NCBI GenBank assembly: GCA_009792885.1 | Contig: WMCF01000025.1 | Coordinates: 5,835,227 to 5,899,226, forward strand | DNA from: Eremophila alpestris peregrina | Lineage: Eukaryota; Chordata; Aves; Passeriformes; Alaudidae | Length of the DNA: 64,000 bases | Direction: 5' to 3' | The notes under the pieces: generated by a model | What the model saw: only the letters and a program-made list of their open reading frames with translations | What the model was told of the DNA's origin: nothing | Database searches by the model: none | Program-made: the position numbers and the translations under genes | In this document: piece by piece, positions 50,181 to 61,957 of the stretch | Layout of the letters: each line of letters opens with the position of its first letter | How positions within the stretch are numbered: position 1 is the stretch's first letter

Positions 50181-51462
50181 GAAAAGCCAGGGGAAGTCAT
50201 AATTGTAGTGGTTCTGTAGCTGGGGTTAGGACAAAAAGACTTTCAACATAACAGAGACTAATCTTGACAAATTACATAGTTCAAATGACAATCTGGAAAC
50301 AATAACTCAGGAGAAATCATCCTGGGTTGACGTACCACAGTCTTTTTAATATATACTAGATAAACAGATACAAACACCAAAAATATAATATATTGTCTTG
50401 AAAGCACTTCATCACCCTTTTGCAGATATCTACATCAAAGAACAGTGAAAATGCCCTCAAAATTTATTAGTATAAACCACACAATAAGGATCAGACATAA
50501 AAAATGGATTTTAAAATATTTGGAGTGCCAAAACAGCAAACACTGAAAAAATAAGGGGATTTTTTATGCAAAGAAGATGACTTGAAAACAGAGGTAAAGG
50601 AATGCAAGGCTTGTGCATTTTCAGTTGAGATCAAAAATAGTTCATAATATTTTGTCTTGTTCAGTTGAAGCTTTAAAAACAGTGTATTTTTTGCTATAGT
50701 AAAAATTCTTTCTATATTATTTGTTTTGATCATAACTGTCTCGGTAAATTTTGTGGAATCTGTAACTGGTCTTTAAGAGAATGGCCATGGCTCAGGGCAT
50801 TTTGCAATTTATACACTGATCAAAGCCTAAGCGTCAAAGCTCATGGACTACAACAACCAAAAATATCTTTAATAAGTTCTGATATTTCAGCATAGAGAGA
50901 TTGGTAAAGAAATTCACAGGTTAAAAATACATCCTTATACAAAAATTGGGGATTGCATTGTTTATGTAAGTGTTAGAAACAAGCAGGCTTTACATAACTG
51001 ACTGTATTTTTGAGGTAATCTACATGCAAACAGCATCAGTAATATTCCAGGTTCTGTTGTATAGCCTTGTGAGGGAAGGTTTGCTGGCACATCTTTCTTT
51101 AGATCACTGACACACCAGGGCACATAAAGACCACCAGGTGATTGCAAAGCTGTTAGACATTTTTGCAACACTATAGTTCTGATTTACAGTATTTTCTATA
51201 ACAATAGCAGATTATACATATGGAAAGCAACAAGAATAAAATGAAGACATACTCCAGATCTCCAATCTTTACTAAATGCACACACATGCATAAGGTGCTC
51301 ATTATTTTAACTTGTATATTTTTCTTTTTTTTTCTGTTTTATTACAGTTATTCTTACTAGAATCACATTATTAGTTGACATCACAACTTTTCTCAAGTCC
51401 CATATCAGTGTAAACTACAAATCTAGCTTACAATGAGACTTAGGCATTGCATACTTAATATA

Positions 51463-51500
51463 CTATACTGCCTATATATATATATATACCTATACTGCCT
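51463..51500 (+). repeat. TA run flanked by 11-bp direct repeat
   Basis: CTATACTGCCT is present at 51463-51473 and again at 51490-51500, with a (TA)n run between. The period is 27. Confidence 0.85.
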
Positions 51501-53651
51501 GTAATTTATAAAAGCAAAATGAGGGATAGATTTTATAAAATACCAGAATTTGTTGAAAGGCACTCATAGCCACTTCTGAAGATTCTGAATATTTAAATCC
51601 TATATTGGGCAATTTATTCCAAATAGATTTTAAAAAAAAGTTTAAAACCACCCCCAAACTGAGAACTTGGGGTTTTTAAACTAAAAATGTAGTAATGATG
51701 CAAATATGACAAGCTGAATTCTAGTAGTTTAAAATCTTGAATTGCAGAATAGGCACAGCTTATCACTGTCTTGTCAGTGATAAACACATTTTAATAACTG
51801 CTGCATATTCACACTTCATTAAGTTTTATTCCAATAGTAGCTTACTGACTTTTTTATTTGATTTCATTTTCATCTCAATTCAATACAGAGTAAAAACTAA
51901 ATACAGCTTCAGAAAATTAGAAGCACTGGAATACACTAATAACATAAAATCAAGAATTAGTAAAAAAAAGCTTATTGGGTTAGGTTGTTTTAGTATGTCT
52001 GTACATATTTGGGGAAAAAACTTACCAGGTTTGTTTAAACTTTATGTGCAGCTCTTCATCAATTAAGTAGTAAATGTTAATGTTCCCTTGGTGAAAGAAA
52101 AGGGAGTAAAAAGTAAAATCTAAAATGTTATGTGAATCACAACTTGTGCATGCTCACTAACCTGTGGGTAAAGTAGATGGTTCAAGCAACTTATACACAA
52201 TCAGTCCTCAATAATGATCTATTTATTCTTGAGTTTAGGTTAAGCTAGTGGCTCATATTTCAGCCTCTGTGAGGTAAATCTTGGCACATATAAAATAACA
52301 TGCTATGCTGCTCACTGCTTACTACTTTATTTCATTCTGTTTAGTCTTAGTATTTCAAGAAATATAAAAAATGTGAATCTCATAGAGTGGCGGAACATGC
52401 TGCTACATGTCACATTCAAAGAATTCAATATTTTTAGCAATCTGTCAAATATTCCTTTGACATAAGGGACTTTTTAATGTTTGGTTGCAAGGTACTGTGT
52501 GCAGACAATGTTGCTTAGAAGAGGATATATGTGAGCAGTAGGATATCTGTCTTCTACCATGATTAAAATCAGTTCCTGAGAATGAATCACTCCTTTGGCT
52601 TAAGACATCTGAAATGAAAGCTGCTGTGTATGCTGCCTGTTTTCCCTCCGGATTCTATAATAGAAATGAACCAATTTCCTCTGCAGTCATGGACAGCCTG
52701 GACCTCTCTGAGAGACCATGTTTGTATTATACCTTGCAAACCCTTGTTTTAAACCTGCCACACCCAATACCAAAGGTACCAAAGCTATTTTTACCTTCAC
52801 CATGCTAAGACTCAGTCACTTTTTCAAGCATTTGGGAAATGTGCAGCACTAGCTGTTAGTAACTTTTACAAAGGAAAAGACAGAGATTGCCCAGATGATT
52901 ACTCAGAAAAGGACTGAAAATGCTTTAATCTCAAAATATTTAATATACTTGCAGACTGGAGTATAGAGGTATTAGACTCCTAATGAAATTTTGTTAATAA
53001 AAAATTAATCTCCTTGGCAGCCCCACCCAACTTTATAATTGTCTACTTGTATTCTGTGAATACAAGGAAAAATATGTGCAAGTGAAATGGTCCCTGAAGT
53101 TTATACACCTTTCATACGTGTGTCTTCAACTAATGGCACCTAAATGTGCACCTGAGAGCATCACCTGACATTTTTTGATAGTCTTACAAAAACCTTGACA
53201 AAAAGCATTTTTCATCGTTTCATTTAAAGACACTTTTCTTAAATAAAGGAAGTGTAATGGCCTTTTGACCATTTTACTTCTGTACACATCAAAAGAGATG
53301 TATTATAGTAATTAAATTGTAATTGTCAGACCCAATTCCTAGCTACGTTTCTAAGTTGATCTAGAGATATGTGAACAACATGAAACAAATTATAAATACT
53401 AAGTTATTGGTTTATTCTAATCAATATAATTACAGATTGACTTTACCTCAACTATGTCTCTGGTTTTCTCAAGAGTCTTGGTTACAAAAGGAAATCAGCC
53501 ACGATCTTTCCATCTATTTGAGGATAATCCATAATGTCCTATTTTCATGTGTCAAAGTGCCTCAATATTGACTAACTAGCCCAGAAAATGACTGAAATAA
53601 CTACGTTTATTAATTTTTTCTGAAATTTGAGAGCTTCTGTTCGAATTGTCC

Positions 53652-53738
53652 TTAAAAAGAAAAAAAAAAAAAAACCAAAAAAAACCAGGGTGGGGAGGGG
53701 GAAAGGAAGAAGGAAAAAGAAGAGGGGGGAAAAGGAAA
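53652..53738 (+). repeat. Polypurine tract (A-rich, then G/A-rich)
   Basis: An interrupted A run is followed by a GGGTGGGGAGGGG block and further GGAAG and GAGGGGGG units, almost wholly purine on this strand. Such tracts can form triplex structures. Confidence 0.8.
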
Positions 53739-53929
53739 TTTGCATTCTAACAGATACTAGGACACAAGGAAGGCACTATTTCTTTGGCTAGCTTTTCAAA
53801 CTCCTAGCTTTATCAAATGCAGTAGAAGCAGGCAATCTAATCAAGAGCTGAATACCAGGGGAGAGCATCTAGCTAGCTGCATCTTCGGTCATGAAGAAAA
53901 CATTTGTTTAGAAATCATCAGGAGGCATA

Positions 53930-54170
53930 GGGGAGGGGCTGGCCCTCAGGTTAGCAGAAGCCACAGGGGACACAAGGCCAGCAGGCAGGCACTGACCCCT
54001 GCACTGCTGCCCTGTGACACCCAGCCAGGTGAGTGGTGAGGGCTGAGATCGAGGGCTGAGCCTGCAGCAGCAAGGAAGCAAGGGGGGAGCTCCCCTCAGC
54101 CTGCTCCTCTCAGATCTCTCCTGCCCAGGGAACCCAGCTGACCTGCTGGTCAGGGATCAGGGTCCAGCAT
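53930..54170 (+). other. GC-rich island with a consensus splice donor
   Basis: About 240 bases of G/C-rich, mostly CpG-poor sequence sit in AT-rich surroundings. A 5' splice consensus CAG|GTGAGT lies at 54026-54034. I see no TATA box, no long open frame and no domain. Candidate explanations are a non-coding first exon, a lncRNA exon or an unrecognised repeat. The CpG scarcity argues against a housekeeping promoter. Confidence 0.3.
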
Positions 54171-54196
54171 AAAACTTCTTAAAGAAGAATTCTGCT

Positions 54197-54213
54197 TATA
54201 ATAATAATAATAG
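54197..54213 (+). repeat. (ATA)n microsatellite
   Basis: Five consecutive ATA/TAA trinucleotides. Confidence 0.8.
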
Positions 54214-55459
54214 AGAATTAATGACTACAGAAAGGCCTCATGTCACCCACAACGGTTTTCTCCTCTTTATAGAATTATATTGGATACAAATAGTTTTGCT
54301 ATGAATTTTCTGTATAAAATCTGACATTGGAAAACTCTGCATAAGAGGTACAACAGGAAAAATTAACCAAAAGGTAACAGAGTAGGCTGCTGACTCAGAG
54401 CAAAAGATAGAGGTCCTTGTATCTATGTGTTGCCTTTGTGTCTTATTCCTTTTGATCACGAGGTGTGGCACCTCTTTGGGATTGTACTTACACTAGGTAT
54501 GTATCACCTGCTTTCAGATGGTGCTTGCCTTTCCTTCCTCTGCAGCAAAATTACTGCATATGAATTATATATATAAAAAATACATCTATAACTTATTCTT
54601 TAATAACCTCATATCCTCATTGATAGAGTTCTCTGGAGAATGGTACCATATACAACTCAGTGAAACTGTATCACCCTTTGTTTAGAGCTGTGTCAGGACC
54701 ATCATGGGGAAAGCATGCATTTTGCTTTACATTAAATTAGTTGTATGACAGAAAAAGTAAATTTGGATCTGTATTTATATTATCTACCTTCAAAAATAAT
54801 GAGTAAATGATCAATAAGCTCAAAAATTACATACACATAGGAAATATATTTTTATGTTTTGCTTATGAACTTTTTAAACTATCAAAACACATAAATCCTA
54901 TAAGAATTCTAAAAGTATTACTTATGTGTATCGATAATGAATACATCTAGAAGTGTAATAAAACAAATATGAAGGCAGCAATCAATAATTATAAAATCCA
55001 GCAATATTCATCTAGATCACCTCACCTTTCAAAATTCAACTCTTCTGTAAAACAGGTTTCAGAGTTATTTTAAACAAACACAGGGATAATGTTTTTATGT
55101 ACTCTAATAGGCTTTGAAAAATTGTATCCAGACTACAGTATTATAGTAATAAACTAGTTTATTAAGTGATCATTCTTTCTTCAGGCAGTTCATCTCATCT
55201 GCATTTTAATCTTCCAATAGAACCAAAGCTGTTTTATTAAGACAATAAATATATTAGCCAGAATTCTACACTAGAAAGTAATTTCAGAATATTTAATTCA
55301 CTAAATAAAGTAGTACATTAGTGGTACAATAGAATATAAAAGGCAAAATAATAAAACTAGAAGTTACCAAAACTGCTTTGGTTAACTAAAAAAATACAGC
55401 TTTGAAGAACAATGGCAATAATTACCCTTCACTCTTGCATGGTCCTTTCAACAGGCAAG
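54214..55459. other. Unannotated AT-rich sequence, no gene seen
   Basis: No element or exon is recognised. Confidence 0.5.
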
Positions 55460-55632
55460 TCCCAAAGCACTGTGCAAAGTAAGAATCTTTACTTTTGCTT
55501 TTCAGATAAAAAAGTGGCTCAGAAAAGGAAAAGTAACTTTAGAAAGTTGCCCCACACATAGAACTGGGGACACAAAGGAATATCCTGAATCTGAGTGCAG
55601 TAACAAATTAAAGAGACCACACTGCTTTACCA
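55460..55632 (+). mobile_element. Ancient MIR-type SINE relic, plus strand
   Basis: In order the sequence shows 'cccaaagcactgtgcaaagt', 'tttcagataaaaaagtggct', 'cagaaaaggaaaagtaactt', 'agttgccccacaca', 'agaactggggac' and 'agaccacactgc'. These match the sense MIR blocks 'cccaaagcgctttacaaa', 'ttttacagatgaggaaactg', 'aggcacagagaggttaagta', 'cttgcccaaggtcacaca', 'gagccgggaatagaaccc' and 'agaccacactgcc', with heavy divergence. It is tRNA-derived SINE sequence of amniote age. It encodes nothing. Confidence 0.78.
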
Positions 55633-56225
55633 AATATATGTGTGAGGGAAAGCAAACAGAAGCTGCCATAATTTTCAGAGTCAGCTGAAAGACATTCCTG
55701 CTTACAGGAAAACACGCTTCACATACAAAGATACCATTAAGTTATTCACTTTATTCTGAATAGATTGTGCTATGAAACATAAGTTATTGTAATCAAAGAG
55801 ATCACTGAGGCTGAGACATATGGCTTGAGCATGTTTTCACCACAGAAAACCTAATAATTATTCTCAGAGCTACATGGAAACTATCAAAAATTCTGTAGTC
55901 ATTACCTACAGTTCCTAATTGCAGTGAAATCTCTATTATGACTACATTTATTAAGGAAAATGGACAATATTCATGCATTATGTTGAATTCAAATCAAGTG
56001 TCAACATACAGAAAGGGGTTTGCTTATGTCATGCTTCAGCTTCCATTTGGGGAAGCTTAGTCCTTATTTCCTATAGCAATTTTTACATGTAAGTTTGTGA
56101 TCAAGTCTCCATTCAAGTTCTCCTTGTCAGCTATTCTTTACACACAATATCAAATCAATTATCATAACATGCGTTCAATAAAATATGTACCAGGACTTTA
56201 GTTTTGTTTTACTATTTCTGTGTTT
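55633..56225. other. Unannotated AT-rich sequence, no gene seen
   Basis: No element or exon is recognised. Confidence 0.5.
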
Positions 56226-56300
56226 TAGAATCATGTAACCTTTTAGATTAGCAAAGACCTTTAATATCATTGAGTCCAACTGTAAATCTAGCACTGCTAT
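56226..56300 (-). mobile_element. CR1 LINE 3' scrap, minus strand (may extend to 56395)
   Basis: The plus strand reads 'ttagaatcatgtaacctttt', 'agcaaagacctttaatatca', 'ttgagtccaactgtaaatct' and 'agcactgcta'. This follows the antisense 3' end of the CR1-Y-like type seen at 6489 and 11699. Beyond 56300 the similarity is weak, though 'gatgactttggaaatgac' and 'gttccagaggg' could be its decayed continuation up to the A-rich stretch. Confidence 0.65.
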
Positions 56301-56433
56301 TTTCAGGAAGCTTCTAACCCAGTGTTGTCTGGGAATATATTTTGATGACTTTGGAAATGACAACACAGATGAAATGTTCCAGAGGGTGGTAGACACACTT
56401 TTTAAAAATAAAATAAAAAATAAAAAACTAAGG

Positions 56434-56509
56434 AAAAAAAAAAAAAAAAAAAANNNNNNNNNNNNNNNNNNNNNNNNNNNNNNNNNNNNNNNNNAAAAAA
56501 AAAAAAAAA
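56434..56509. repeat. Poly-A tract interrupted by an assembly gap
   Basis: Twenty A (56434-56453), then 41 N (56454-56494), then fifteen A (56495-56509). The gap lies wholly inside the homopolymer, so the missing bases are probably mostly A, and the true length is unknown. The stretch just before it is also A-rich (AAAATAAAATAAAA units from about 56403). The two open frames that cross the gap contain unknown residues and are artefacts. Confidence 0.9.
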
Positions 56510-59500
56510 TCAAAACCCAACATATGATTTTCAGAAAGAAAGAATATCATAGCATCTTCTTTTATTCCAGACTTCCCATAGTTCCTTATCAGTGAAACCA
56601 ATGGAAGGATGAAAAAGCAGATAATATGTCATGGTAATTTCAGACAACATACAATACAAAAAACAGGATTGAGCCCTTCAGACAAGGGAAATCTCAGTGA
56701 GCAGACAGACAGTTATGCTGGGACCCTTCTGACACATGCATTAATTCACACTGCCCACAGAGAGCAGATGCTGAAATCTGATGATGAAGCCATGGCTCAT
56801 CTCACACGTTTTGTGGGACAGAGTGAGAACAGTTTACATCAGCTTTCATAAGTCTTTCTGCACCATAACTGTAAGGTTAAGGCAGTTCTTTTCTTAACCA
56901 CTACCAACAGGTTTCTTACAGAAAGCTCCATATTACAGGATCAGTAGCAGACCACTAACAGGGAAAATTATTTTCATGCGGTTACTTTAATCATAGATGA
57001 GTAAAAACACATGGCTCGTGTTTTCTGTCATCCAAAGAACTTTTATCTTATAGGAGATAAATAGGACTCCCCTTAGTCATCACAGCATCAAACACCAAGT
57101 TGCTAGAAAACAGTGGTCTAGAGTGATGTTCCCTGGTTACCCTATCGTATATGAGACAACTGTAGCAGTTTTTACTTTCCTGCCATTAATAGGGAAATGG
57201 TAAGAGTGTAAGGAACTTCCTCCATTTACAGAGACTTAGCAAGTTAATCATGAAGCAATATAGAGATACACTATGGTAAATTTATGTGCCATAGCAAAGG
57301 AATAAAATTGGTTTCATTTATTTCTGCATGGATACAGAAAGAAAATAAAAACTAAATTTTAAAAAGAGTAGAAAGGTAAAATGCAAATAATGATTATTTT
57401 GGGGAAATGCTAAATAAAGAAATTGTCTGTAATTGCAGAAATCCTACCCATTTACCAGCTCATATTCTCTTAGTTTATCACTGATACTCCCCATATACAA
57501 TTTTACATGTTATTTTATGATAGACCACAATAAATAAATCAGCTATTATTGAAAACACATTGAACACATTCCATTTAGGAAAACTGTCCATCATATTGAT
57601 GGGAATGTAATTTAATGTAAGGGTTATTGCTTCACTTAATGCTAGACTTCAAGAACAGAAGAGGAAAACCAAGCCTTATGCAGGAAAACACCACCATTTC
57701 ACCCACACACTGTTGTGTAGGTTCTCATCTCACCCAGGCCCTGTGACCCTGATCCCAAAGATACTCAGAACCTCCTACAACAGAGGACCCAGCTCTCCAA
57801 GCCAAGTGTCTCAAGTGGAATTCAGACCACCTCTACACACTGTCATGGCTCAGTCACAGTGTGTATCTTGATCAGGTCCTGTAATGCTACATGACAACCT
57901 TGCTGATAAGCAGGTAGCCTAATAATGAGTTCCATAATATAAAGCTACTCTAATTAATAAATATAAAAAGATAATGCATTGTTTCATTTTAATACTGAAA
58001 ACATTTTTCTTCAGAACAGTAATTTTCCCTCTTATTTTCAACCCCTCTAACTTATACATTAATTCTTCATAGGAAATGTATCTCAGTAATAGTGACAGGA
58101 TTCTTTCTCACTAGGATTTTCAAAAATACCTATGGCTGTTAGTTATCCAGTCTCCTTTAAGTCAATTTTGAAGCACTCAGATACAACCTTTGCCAAGCCA
58201 AATCCAGAATATCATTTAAAATAAGAATGTATTTTAATTCATTATCCAGCGTTGCCTTAGCAGAGTATTTGTATTTGATTATGTCGTTACCACTTCGTTT
58301 TGTGTGAAAACATATTTTTATTTACATTACTTTGGCCCAGGAGATTATGACAGATCTCTAGCTCTAGCAAAAAATTCACTTCATGACAAAACCATATCTT
58401 TAGTCATTGCTGAAGAAATAATGAGAGATTCCTCTTGGATCCCCCGTTTAAAGCAAATATAACAAACTGGAGAATTATTGCTCATTTTTATTCTCGACTT
58501 TCCTCAAGGCCTTAGGGAATACACTCATTCATAATAATCTGCTGTTAATAGGATATTAATGCCTCTTTTTCTTAATGTACAAACTCTGTCTCTGCTCTCA
58601 AGTGTTTTTCTGCACAGTACTATGCATTTAAAACATACAATATCTCACCAGCTACCACAATAATAAAAGAGAAATAAATAATCTTCCTCTGCAGCTGTGT
58701 CATAGAAAGTCAAATTCAACTAACTCTTACAGCAGCCTTTGAATCCCTGGCATAATTTTTCATTATCAAATTGTTGTGTATGTCCTTTTGGTGTTCAATA
58801 AGTCTGAAATTTCCTTTGAGCTATGACTTTCTTGTTTAATTATATCCTACTTCCAAAATGGATGTAACCCTGATCAGGGAAAAAAGCCGCACAAGTCGTT
58901 CCTATTACTTGTGCCAGACAAAGAGCATGGGTTACAAACCAATGAACAATAATGAGCATGATTAGGTACAGGTTTTACAAGAATAACAGGGCATTCATGA
59001 TGCCCCTGTTATGTAGATCACTGTGCTGACCTCTTGGCCACTCTGTTGCTATTCATTGTGCACTAGATGGTTTCCACTCTCCTCCCTGATTCCTGCCTAG
59101 AAACTGGAGTGATTCTACTGCTGCCAATTCAGTGCTCCATTGACAAAAGTTTAGGGTTTTGCATTACTTTTCTTTGCACATTTTTTCCCTTTGCCAGTAG
59201 TGTTTTTCCTTCTCTGACAGCAGCAAACGTGAAGTTGGTGATGGGGCTCTGTGAGAGAAAGAGCTGTGCTGAGGTGTAGCCACAAGTCATTATCGTTGAT
59301 CATCTAAACTTTTATCTTAAAGGAGTTCAATAGAAAACTTTGCAGTCCTCACAGCAACAAATGCCAAGATATTAAAAAATAGGACTACAGAGTGAATTAT
59401 TCCCAGATAATTCCCAGTGGGTGATATTCCCAGATAAAGCCTTAATAACTACTATTTCCTGTTAAATCTCATGGGAGCTGAAGCAAACTCACTACTCAGA

Positions 59501-59861
59501 GCTTTTTTTTTTCTCTTTATGTATATATTTATAAAATAATCTCTTTAGAAAACATATTATCTTCTTAAAGATAAAAGACAGGTGGTATATTCAATATCCA
59601 AACTTAGCTATTACTGACTTTTAGTCTGAGATTAGACTTTACTGAATGCTGAAGAAAGTAAAGTGATAATAAAAAGTATTAAACAAATTAGATGATTGAA
59701 GATGATGAAAAAGCTAAGCTAACTGTAGAAAATACATAATTTATATTTCTTAACTGGAACTATCAGACCAAAAGCTCCACAATTCTTGTATTTCTACATC
59801 AAATAGTTTATAAGCCATGGATAAAATACTTGTAATATCTGCAAATAGCTGCAAAATAAAC
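56510..59861. other. Unannotated AT-rich sequence, no gene seen
   Basis: A moderately GC-rich patch at 57690-57910 and an imperfect hairpin at 58983-59012 are the only landmarks. No exon, RNA gene or repeat family is recognised. Confidence 0.45.
58983..59012. repeat. Imperfect hairpin, 12-13 bp arms
   Basis: ATAACAGGGCAT and ATGCCCCTGTTAT pair over their length with a single bulged base, around a five-base loop. Confidence 0.75.
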
Positions 59862-60256
59862 TGAGAGCTGAGGCTACTTGGCTTGTTCAGCCTGGAGAAG
59901 AGGAAACTGAGGGGAGACCTAATTGTTGCCTACAAGTTCTTTTTGAAGGGAAGTGGAGGTTTAGGCTCTGGTCTCTTCTGTCTCATGATCAGTGACAGGA
60001 TCCCCTGAAGTTCTGTCAGGGGAGGTTTATGTTGGATGTTAGAGTAAGGTTCTTTACCCAGAGGGTGGGTGGGCACTGGAAGAGGTTCCCCAGGGCAGTG
60101 GTCACAGCACCAGCCTAACAGTTCAAGAAGCATTTGGACAATGCTCACGGGCATATGGTGTGACTCTTGGGGATGTTGCTGTGCAGGGCAAGGAGTTCAA
60201 CTTCAGTGATCATTTTGGGTTCCTTCCAACTCGGGATATTCAATGATCCTGTGATA
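59862..60256 (+). mobile_element. CR1 LINE, 5'-truncated 3' end
   Basis: The sense-strand order 'gcttgttcagcctggagaag', 'actgaggggagacctaattg', 'tcaggggaggtttatgttgg', 'acccagagggtgggtgggca', 'gaggttccccagggcagtgg', 'agttcaagaagcatttggac' and 'ttccttccaactcgggatat' is that of a CR1 3' UTR. It ends in the terminal unit 'caatgatcctgtgat'. The 3' part with 'catatggtgtgactcttggg' differs from the copies at 2436 and 34735, so this is a different CR1 subfamily. It is about 395 bases long and moderately diverged. Confidence 0.92.
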
Positions 60257-61422
60257 AAAGGTTGCAAGTATCCTCTAAAATAAGCAGTGTTTGGTCTCTC
60301 TCTGGGTCTGTCTGCAGTTTGAATGCTCAGAACCATTGAGTCTTTTGGAATAATCTGGATCTCATACTAGACAGCACATCCACACTCCATTCCTCAGTTT
60401 CTCCTTCACATTCAAGTGAAATAAGATTTTCAAGTGACTTGTTATACATATGGAGGTCTTTAACCACAAAGAAAAAGACCAAACCGGGGTCCTAACTTTA
60501 ATACAAGCTTCTACAAGGCACAGCTAACTTTGACTTTAACATTTCAGAACTTCTGCTGAGGATTAAATGGCATGAAAAATTGCCATCTTTATCACTTTGT
60601 TGTGACACTTTGTTGCGTAAATCTAGTGGATTAGAAAAACCACATAAAAATTACCACACCAGGTATAATTGTAGCCTTGACTTTTGTAAGGACCCTAAAT
60701 CATTCTTGACTCTTCCAGAAACTCCTTCAGAAACTCTTGGCACTAAAGGCCTGTAGAATGACATGGAAACTAAAGATGTCTTTTCCTATCCATCTTATTA
60801 AGGCCGTTTCAGAAAAAAAAAATGGGGTTTTTTTGAGGGAGAGGTTGCAGCTGTCACTGATACACACAGTTTTTTTCTCTTCAAGGCTGCTTTTGCCATT
60901 AATGTATCTAAAGTTATCTAGGTGATTATATAACCCCAAAAAAAAAAATTTACTAAGGCTTGGAGGCCTGCCACAAGGGAGCAAAGAAATGCATTTTCCA
61001 TGGATACATCAGGGCTAGCAATCTGAAATAGTACAATGTGCACAGAATGCACAAGGTTAGACTGCCAGCATTTTTCCTTTCTTCCCCCTCCCTTTTTTCT
61101 CTCTTAATTTAAAGTGGAAAAGGTCAGTTTGAAATGGTTAGTAAATCCAAACCAGATGCTAAATTTCCCTGACTAGAGCAGCTGGCAGACTTGAACTACT
61201 GGCAGTCCTTACAACTTCTGGAGAGATAACACCCTAAATTCAAGGGTAAAATTTTACCTATGATGTGACAGTCTTTGTTTCTCATGGATTGTTCTTTGTT
61301 CTCAGAGAAAAAAGAGAAAAACATTAAAAAGAAGTTCTGCTGTCTTCCCTTGCCCTGTTCTGTATAAATGCCATATTCCTAATTTACAATATAATGCTAA
61401 TTGGTTCTTCTAGCATGGACGA
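60257..61422. other. Unannotated sequence, no gene seen
   Basis: Short open frames on both strands at 60727-60984 overlap each other and contain lysine or phenylalanine runs from A and T tracts. I see no exon or repeat family. Confidence 0.5.
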
Positions 61423-61490
61423 ATATAATATATATATATATATATATATACATATATATGTATATATGTATAAATGTGTGTGTGTGTGTA
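61423..61490 (+). repeat. Compound (TA)n / (TG)n microsatellite
   Basis: A long TA run passes through CATATATATG and GTATATATGTA interruptions into a (TG)n run ending at 61490. The length is likely to vary between individuals. Confidence 0.92.
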
Positions 61491-61544
61491 TCCTATGAAA
61501 TTGTGAGCATTAGCACTTCTTTGGTGGCAAATGGTGCCCCATTC

Positions 61545-61957
61545 AGTGTACAGACAGTCATTACTGGGTTTCTCCAAGGCTAAGTATAGGATCTGGTCCT
61601 AAATGATGATCTGGATGGGATGATTGTGTGCACCTTCAATAAGTTCACAGACAACACCAAGTTGGACGGCAATGTTGTTCTGCTGGAGGGTAGGAAGGCA
61701 CTGCAGAGGGATCTGGACAGGCTGGATCCATGGGCTGGGGCCAACTGGTCTTTACCTGAAAGAAGGCTGTGACCAGGTGAGTGTTGGCCTCTTCACCCAG
61801 GCAATTAGCATACTCCATCCCTGGAGGTGTTCAAGAAATCACTGGACATGACAGCTCCATGGTCTAATTGAAGTGGTGGGGGTGATAACTCGGAGGTTGG
61901 CTTCAGTAATCTTGGAGGTCTTTTCCAGCTTAAATAATTTTTTGATTCTTTCATTCT
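61545..61957 (+). mobile_element. CR1 LINE fragment with internal deletions
   Basis: The first part translates to TGFLQG*V (decayed TSGVPQGSV), then to a DDLDGM string and FTDNTKLDGN (decayed F-A-D-D-T-K-L-G-G motif), then LLEGRKALQRDLDRLDPWAG. All of it is CR1 reverse transcriptase in plus orientation. After that it jumps to 'ggctgtgaccaggtgagtgt', then directly to 'ctccatccctggaggtgttc', and ends with 'aatcttggaggtcttttcca' and a TTGATTCTTT tail. At least two blocks are missing compared with the copy at 34735-36812. It is inactive. Confidence 0.88.

Larger units (their letters stand above)
47961..53640. other. Unannotated AT-rich sequence, no gene seen
   Basis: This stretch contains an A tract (50165-50180) and a TA run flanked by an 11-bp repeat (51463-51500). 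A moderately GC-rich patch at 49320-49670 includes a TATA-like TATAAAA at about 49560 but no other LTR signal. No exon is recognised. Confidence 0.45.

Noticed and set aside
56175..56595. Open frames crossing the N gap
   Set aside because: They consist partly of unknown residues and poly-K or poly-F from A and T runs.
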